Assembly: GCA_902797495.1 (NCBI GenBank)
Contig: CADBTH010000069.1
Location: 1-8,225, forward strand
DNA length: 8,225 nt
Direction: 5' to 3'
DNA from: an uncultured Ruminococcus sp.
GTDB lineage: Bacteria > Bacillota > Clostridia > Oscillospirales > CAG-272
Shown: piece after piece, positions 6,000 to 8,225 of the stretch
Position numbering within the stretch: position 1 is the first letter of the stretch
Layout: every line of letters begins with the position of its first letter
Made by a program: the position numbers and the translations under genes
The notes under the pieces: generated by a model
The model's input: the letters and a program-made list of their open reading frames with translations, nothing else
The model's database searches: none
Told to the model about the DNA's origin: nothing

Positions 6000-7883
6000 T
6001 CAGCCGCGAAGACCGTTCTTGATAGAGTTGAAAGCGCCCTGCGTGAAAGGAGACGCGAGTCCGGTATATTCGCAGAAGTACTCGATATCCGACGCGTCTC
6101 TGTCCTCAAATCCGTCTTCGTTCGGGCAATCGAACAGACCGAGGTACGCCGCGACGCCGTCACCGAAGCCGCTGTTCTTTGCCTCGGCGTATATTTCGAG
6201 GGAGACCACCATTGAAACGGCGTAGGAGAGGTAGTAGCACGGGGATTTTGTTACCGAATTGCGCCAGTAGCTGTCGCCGTATTCAAAGCTGTATCCGTTC
6301 AGGATGCAGTTGTAAAGATAATCGTACTCGTCCGGGCTCACCCCGTCGGAGAGTTTCCGTTCAGGGTCACGGATCCCGTCGAAGTCGCCGCTGTACAACG
6401 CGCGCTCGAACTCGTCGTCGGCGAGCGAGTAGACGACCGTCAGAAGATCGATCGCGATCATTTCCGTCTCAACGTCCTTGAATCCCTTTTCGCCTTTTTC
6501 GTCGAAGAGCTCTTTAAGATACGCAGTATACAAAAGCTCCGCGCCCTGGGACTGGATCTCGTTGAAATCGTACGAGACCTGATCCGAACTGTCCGTCAGA
6601 GCGGCGTGATAGTGGCCGTGCTCGTGAACTATCGTCTGAACGTCGGAATACAGGTCCGAGAAAAACATCATTGGGACTTCTTTTCCGTGTAAATAGTCGG
6701 TGTAAGCCGCGTCGTACACGTTCTCTGAATCGGAGCAAACGATGTTGCCGTGCAGGAAAGCGTCGTTTGCGCTGTCGTAATACGACTCGCCGCCCGGCTG
6801 AGCCGCTTCGACCTTCTTCAGAAATCCGTACAGAGCGTCGCACGCGACCGGGTCGTCGAAGAAAGAACCGTACATAACGGAATTCACGAAGCCGCTTTCA
6901 AAAGAGTCAGGAAGCTCGCTGTAATTCATATAATAGCTCCACATAAGGGGCGTAAGATCGCTCTTGACGAGCTTCGTGAACGCTTCCACGTCCTCGAGGG
7001 AGTAGTCCCTTCCGTACTCGTTCTCCATCGCATAAACGTAGTAGTTCTCATATCCGAGATGCTTTGCAAACTCATTGTTCGCTTCGATCAGCTTTTCATA
7101 AAGGGCGCACGTTTCGTCGGAAGAATAGATGTCGTCGTCAAGCTTCTCTATCTCGTAAGTCACGTCCTGTATCGCGTCGACGAGCTTCAAAAGCTCCTCG
7201 TCAGAGTGGATTCTTGCGTACTCCATCTCGTCCGCCAGCTCCTCCTCGGTCCATCCCTCGGATTCCGGGAACAGATACTCCCTGTAGGCGCAGTCGTAAC
7301 ACGCGAGCTCTATCTCGTAATACTTCTTTTCGAACTCGTCCGAAAAATCCTCAGCTTCTCTGCTGAGATCCCCGTACTCCGAAACGTCGCTGTAATAATA
7401 GAGATCGACGGCGCTCGTCACGTCCGACACGTAGTAATAGTACTCGTCGAGCTGCTCCGCCATTCCGACCGCTTCCGCGCTCTCCTTTTCAAGCTTCGAG
7501 CCCTTGCTGTAAGCGTGTTTCGCGGGATCGTACTTTTCGACCTTCGACAGATATTCCGAAAACTCGTCGCAGAAGTCGAAGATCTCATCCCTCTTTTCGG
7601 AAAAGTCCTTGTATTCCTCGATCAGTTCCGCGAACGAGCCGTCGTCGTCGGGTCTGCCGTACTTTTCGCACCCGTCGACTGAACACTTCACGAGCCTTAT
7701 CCTGTCGTCGCCGTCCGCCTCGAACACGCACTCGTGGTCTCCCGGGTCGGGGGTCGGATCCGCGCCGGGATGCAGAATGCCCGAAAACGCCCTGAAGAGC
7801 GTTTCGACCGTTTTCATATTACACGACGCCATGGAAAACGCGACGCATATGAGCAGCAATACGGCTGCAATACGCTTTACCAT
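6000..7883 (-). CDS. M3-family zinc metallopeptidase, predicted lipoprotein
   Basis: The 627-residue product starts with a lipoprotein signal: basic MVKR, a hydrophobic core, and the lipobox M18-A19-S20-C21. It should therefore be anchored to the outer face of the membrane. An acidic Pro/Asp linker (about 39-50) leads to a small Cys/His segment (H50, C52, C67, C72) of unknown role. The body is long and helical, as in oligoendopeptidases. The catalytic motif is HEHGH at 420-424, with zinc ligands H420 and H424 and catalytic E421; E442 in NEIQSQGAELL is the likely third ligand. That block resembles the EIHSMSMEF motif of the non-PepF M3 oligoendopeptidases. A C-terminal CYYLSYAVSMVVSLEIY (549-565) also fits the family. 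The likely role is cleavage of short peptides outside the membrane. AAAGGAG (+ 7890-7896) lies six bases before the start. Confidence 0.88.
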   Translation of the reverse strand: MVKRIAAVLLLICVAFSMASCNMKTVETLFRAFSGILHPGADPTPDPGDHECVFEADGDDRIRLVKCSVDGCEKYGRPDDDGSFAELIEEYKDFSEKRDEIFDFCDEFSEYLSKVEKYDPAKHAYSKGSKLEKESAEAVGMAEQLDEYYYYVSDVTSAVDLYYYSDVSEYGDLSREAEDFSDEFEKKYYEIELACYDCAYREYLFPESEGWTEEELADEMEYARIHSDEELLKLVDAIQDVTYEIEKLDDDIYSSDETCALYEKLIEANNEFAKHLGYENYYVYAMENEYGRDYSLEDVEAFTKLVKSDLTPLMWSYYMNYSELPDSFESGFVNSVMYGSFFDDPVACDALYGFLKKVEAAQPGGESYYDSANDAFLHGNIVCSDSENVYDAAYTDYLHGKEVPMMFFSDLYSDVQTIVHEHGHYHAALTDSSDQVSYDFNEIQSQGAELLYTAYLKELFDEKGEKGFKDVETEMIAIDLLTVVYSLADDEFERALYSGDFDGIRDPERKLSDGVSPDEYDYLYNCILNGYSFEYGDSYWRNSVTKSPCYYLSYAVSMVVSLEIYAEAKNSGFGDGVAAYLGLFDCPNEDGFEDRDASDIEYFCEYTGLASPFTQGAFNSIKNGLRG

Positions 7884-7928
7884 AAAAGACTCCTTTCAAA
7901 TCCGGACGCGGGATAAATCATGAATACA

Positions 7929-7957
7929 AATATATTTTTGCATAAAAAACGCATAAA
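7929..7957 (-). promoter_or_regulatory. Candidate promoter of the M3 peptidase gene
   Basis: On the minus strand, TTTATG (+ 7952-7957) and TATATT (+ 7929-7934) are separated by 17 bases, which would give a leader of roughly 38 bases. The -10 is a good match, the -35 only partial. The whole 7911-7992 stretch is very A/T-rich, so chance matches are likely and other placements are possible. Confidence 0.35.
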
Positions 7958-7994
7958 ATCAATAATTTTAAAATAAATAAAAACAAAAAAAGTG

Positions 7995-8023
7995 TTGACA
8001 ATCGGAAATCAATGTGATATAAT
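7995..8023 (+). promoter_or_regulatory. Consensus sigma-A-type promoter of the tRNA operon
   Basis: TTGACA (7995-8000) and TATAAT (8018-8023) are both perfect consensus hexamers with the ideal 17-base spacer, and TG at 8015-8016 makes the -10 extended. Upstream lies an A-rich tract (about 7964-7992) that could act as an UP element. The expected start is near 8030, about 30 bases before the first tRNA. This strength fits a stable RNA operon. Confidence 0.95.
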
Positions 8024-8061
8024 AACACTCGCCCCAAGGGGCATAACCGAATATCAATGAT

Positions 8062-8136
8062 GCTGGTGTGGCTCAATGGCAGAGCAGCTGATTTGTAATC
8101 AGCAGGTTGTTGGTTCGACTCCGATCACCAGCTCCA
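8062..8136 (+). tRNA. tRNA-Thr (anticodon UGU)
   Basis: The acceptor stem GCTGGTG pairs with CACCAGC (8126-8132), followed by T and an encoded CCA (8134-8136). The anticodon stem GCTGA/TCAGC (8087-8091, 8099-8103) encloses loop TTTGTAA with anticodon TGT at 8094-8096. The D arm and a T arm with GGTTCGACTCC are present. It would read ACA and, by wobble, other Thr codons. It abuts tRNA-Tyr directly. Confidence 0.97.
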
Positions 8137-8221
8137 GGGAGATTTCCCGAGCGGTCAAAGGGGGCAGACTGTAAATCTGTTGTCACTGACTTCGGTGGTT
8201 CGAATCCACCATCTCCCACCA
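8137..8221 (+). tRNA. tRNA-Tyr (anticodon GUA)
   Basis: The acceptor stem GGGAGAT pairs with ATCTCCC (8211-8217), followed by A and an encoded CCA ending at 8221. The anticodon stem GCAGA/TCTGT encloses loop CTGTAAA with anticodon GTA at 8171-8173. A long variable arm (about 8181-8197) marks a class II tRNA, as expected for bacterial Tyr, and the T arm reads GGTTCGAATCC. The gene starts on the base right after the CCA of tRNA-Thr. The window ends four bases later, so more tRNA genes may follow. Confidence 0.97.
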
Positions 8222-8225
8222 AAAA

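Noticed and set aside
6750..7682. A 310-codon plus-strand open frame inside the M3 peptidase gene
   Set aside because: It is antisense to a gene with a clear lipobox and HEHGH motif, is a Leu/Val/Arg-rich mirror of acidic codons, and lacks a ribosome binding site.

Overview
The window looks like a chromosomal segment from a Gram-positive, low-to-mid GC bacterium of the Bacillota, most likely an uncultured gut-type member of the Clostridia. The clues are strong AAGGAG-type ribosome binding sites, sigma-A-like promoters in A/T-rich gaps, intrinsic terminators, CCA-encoding tRNA genes, a lipobox lipoprotein and a typical Firmicutes gene set. Coding regions strongly prefer C or G at third positions, while the gaps are A/T-rich. 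The lineage call is an inference from these features; no marker gene such as rRNA is present.

Layout, left to right. Bases 1-1409 (+): the C-terminal part of a DUF4091 protein (5' end outside the window) overlaps by one base with pgeF, a peptidoglycan editing factor. Bases 1437-1823 (+): a self-contained unit made of a promoter, a small acidic cysteine-rich single-pass membrane protein of unknown function, and a strong terminator. Bases 1855-5462 (+): a probable three-gene operon of pncB (nicotinate phosphoribosyltransferase, NAD salvage), a U32-family protein (TrhP/YegQ-like, probably tRNA hydroxylation) and uppP (undecaprenyl-diphosphate phosphatase, cell-wall lipid carrier recycling), closed by a bidirectional terminator. 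Bases 5495-7883 (-): two convergent genes, a helical-bundle protein of unknown function and, upstream of it, a lipid-anchored M3-family zinc metallopeptidase. Bases 7995-8221 (+): a consensus promoter driving abutting tRNA-Thr(UGU) and tRNA-Tyr(GUA) genes.

The genes are mostly housekeeping: wall-precursor quality control (pgeF), lipid-carrier recycling (uppP), NAD salvage (pncB), tRNA modification and supply. I see no insertion sequence, phage gene, CRISPR array, toxin-antitoxin pair or clear defence system, and no convincing new multi-gene system. The items most worth a second look are a long hairpin that locks up the ribosome binding site of the 143-residue helical protein while also looking like the terminator of the peptidase gene, the small CxxxCxxCxxxC membrane protein, and the lipoprotein form of the M3 peptidase. 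No gene-free stretch longer than 300 bases exists.
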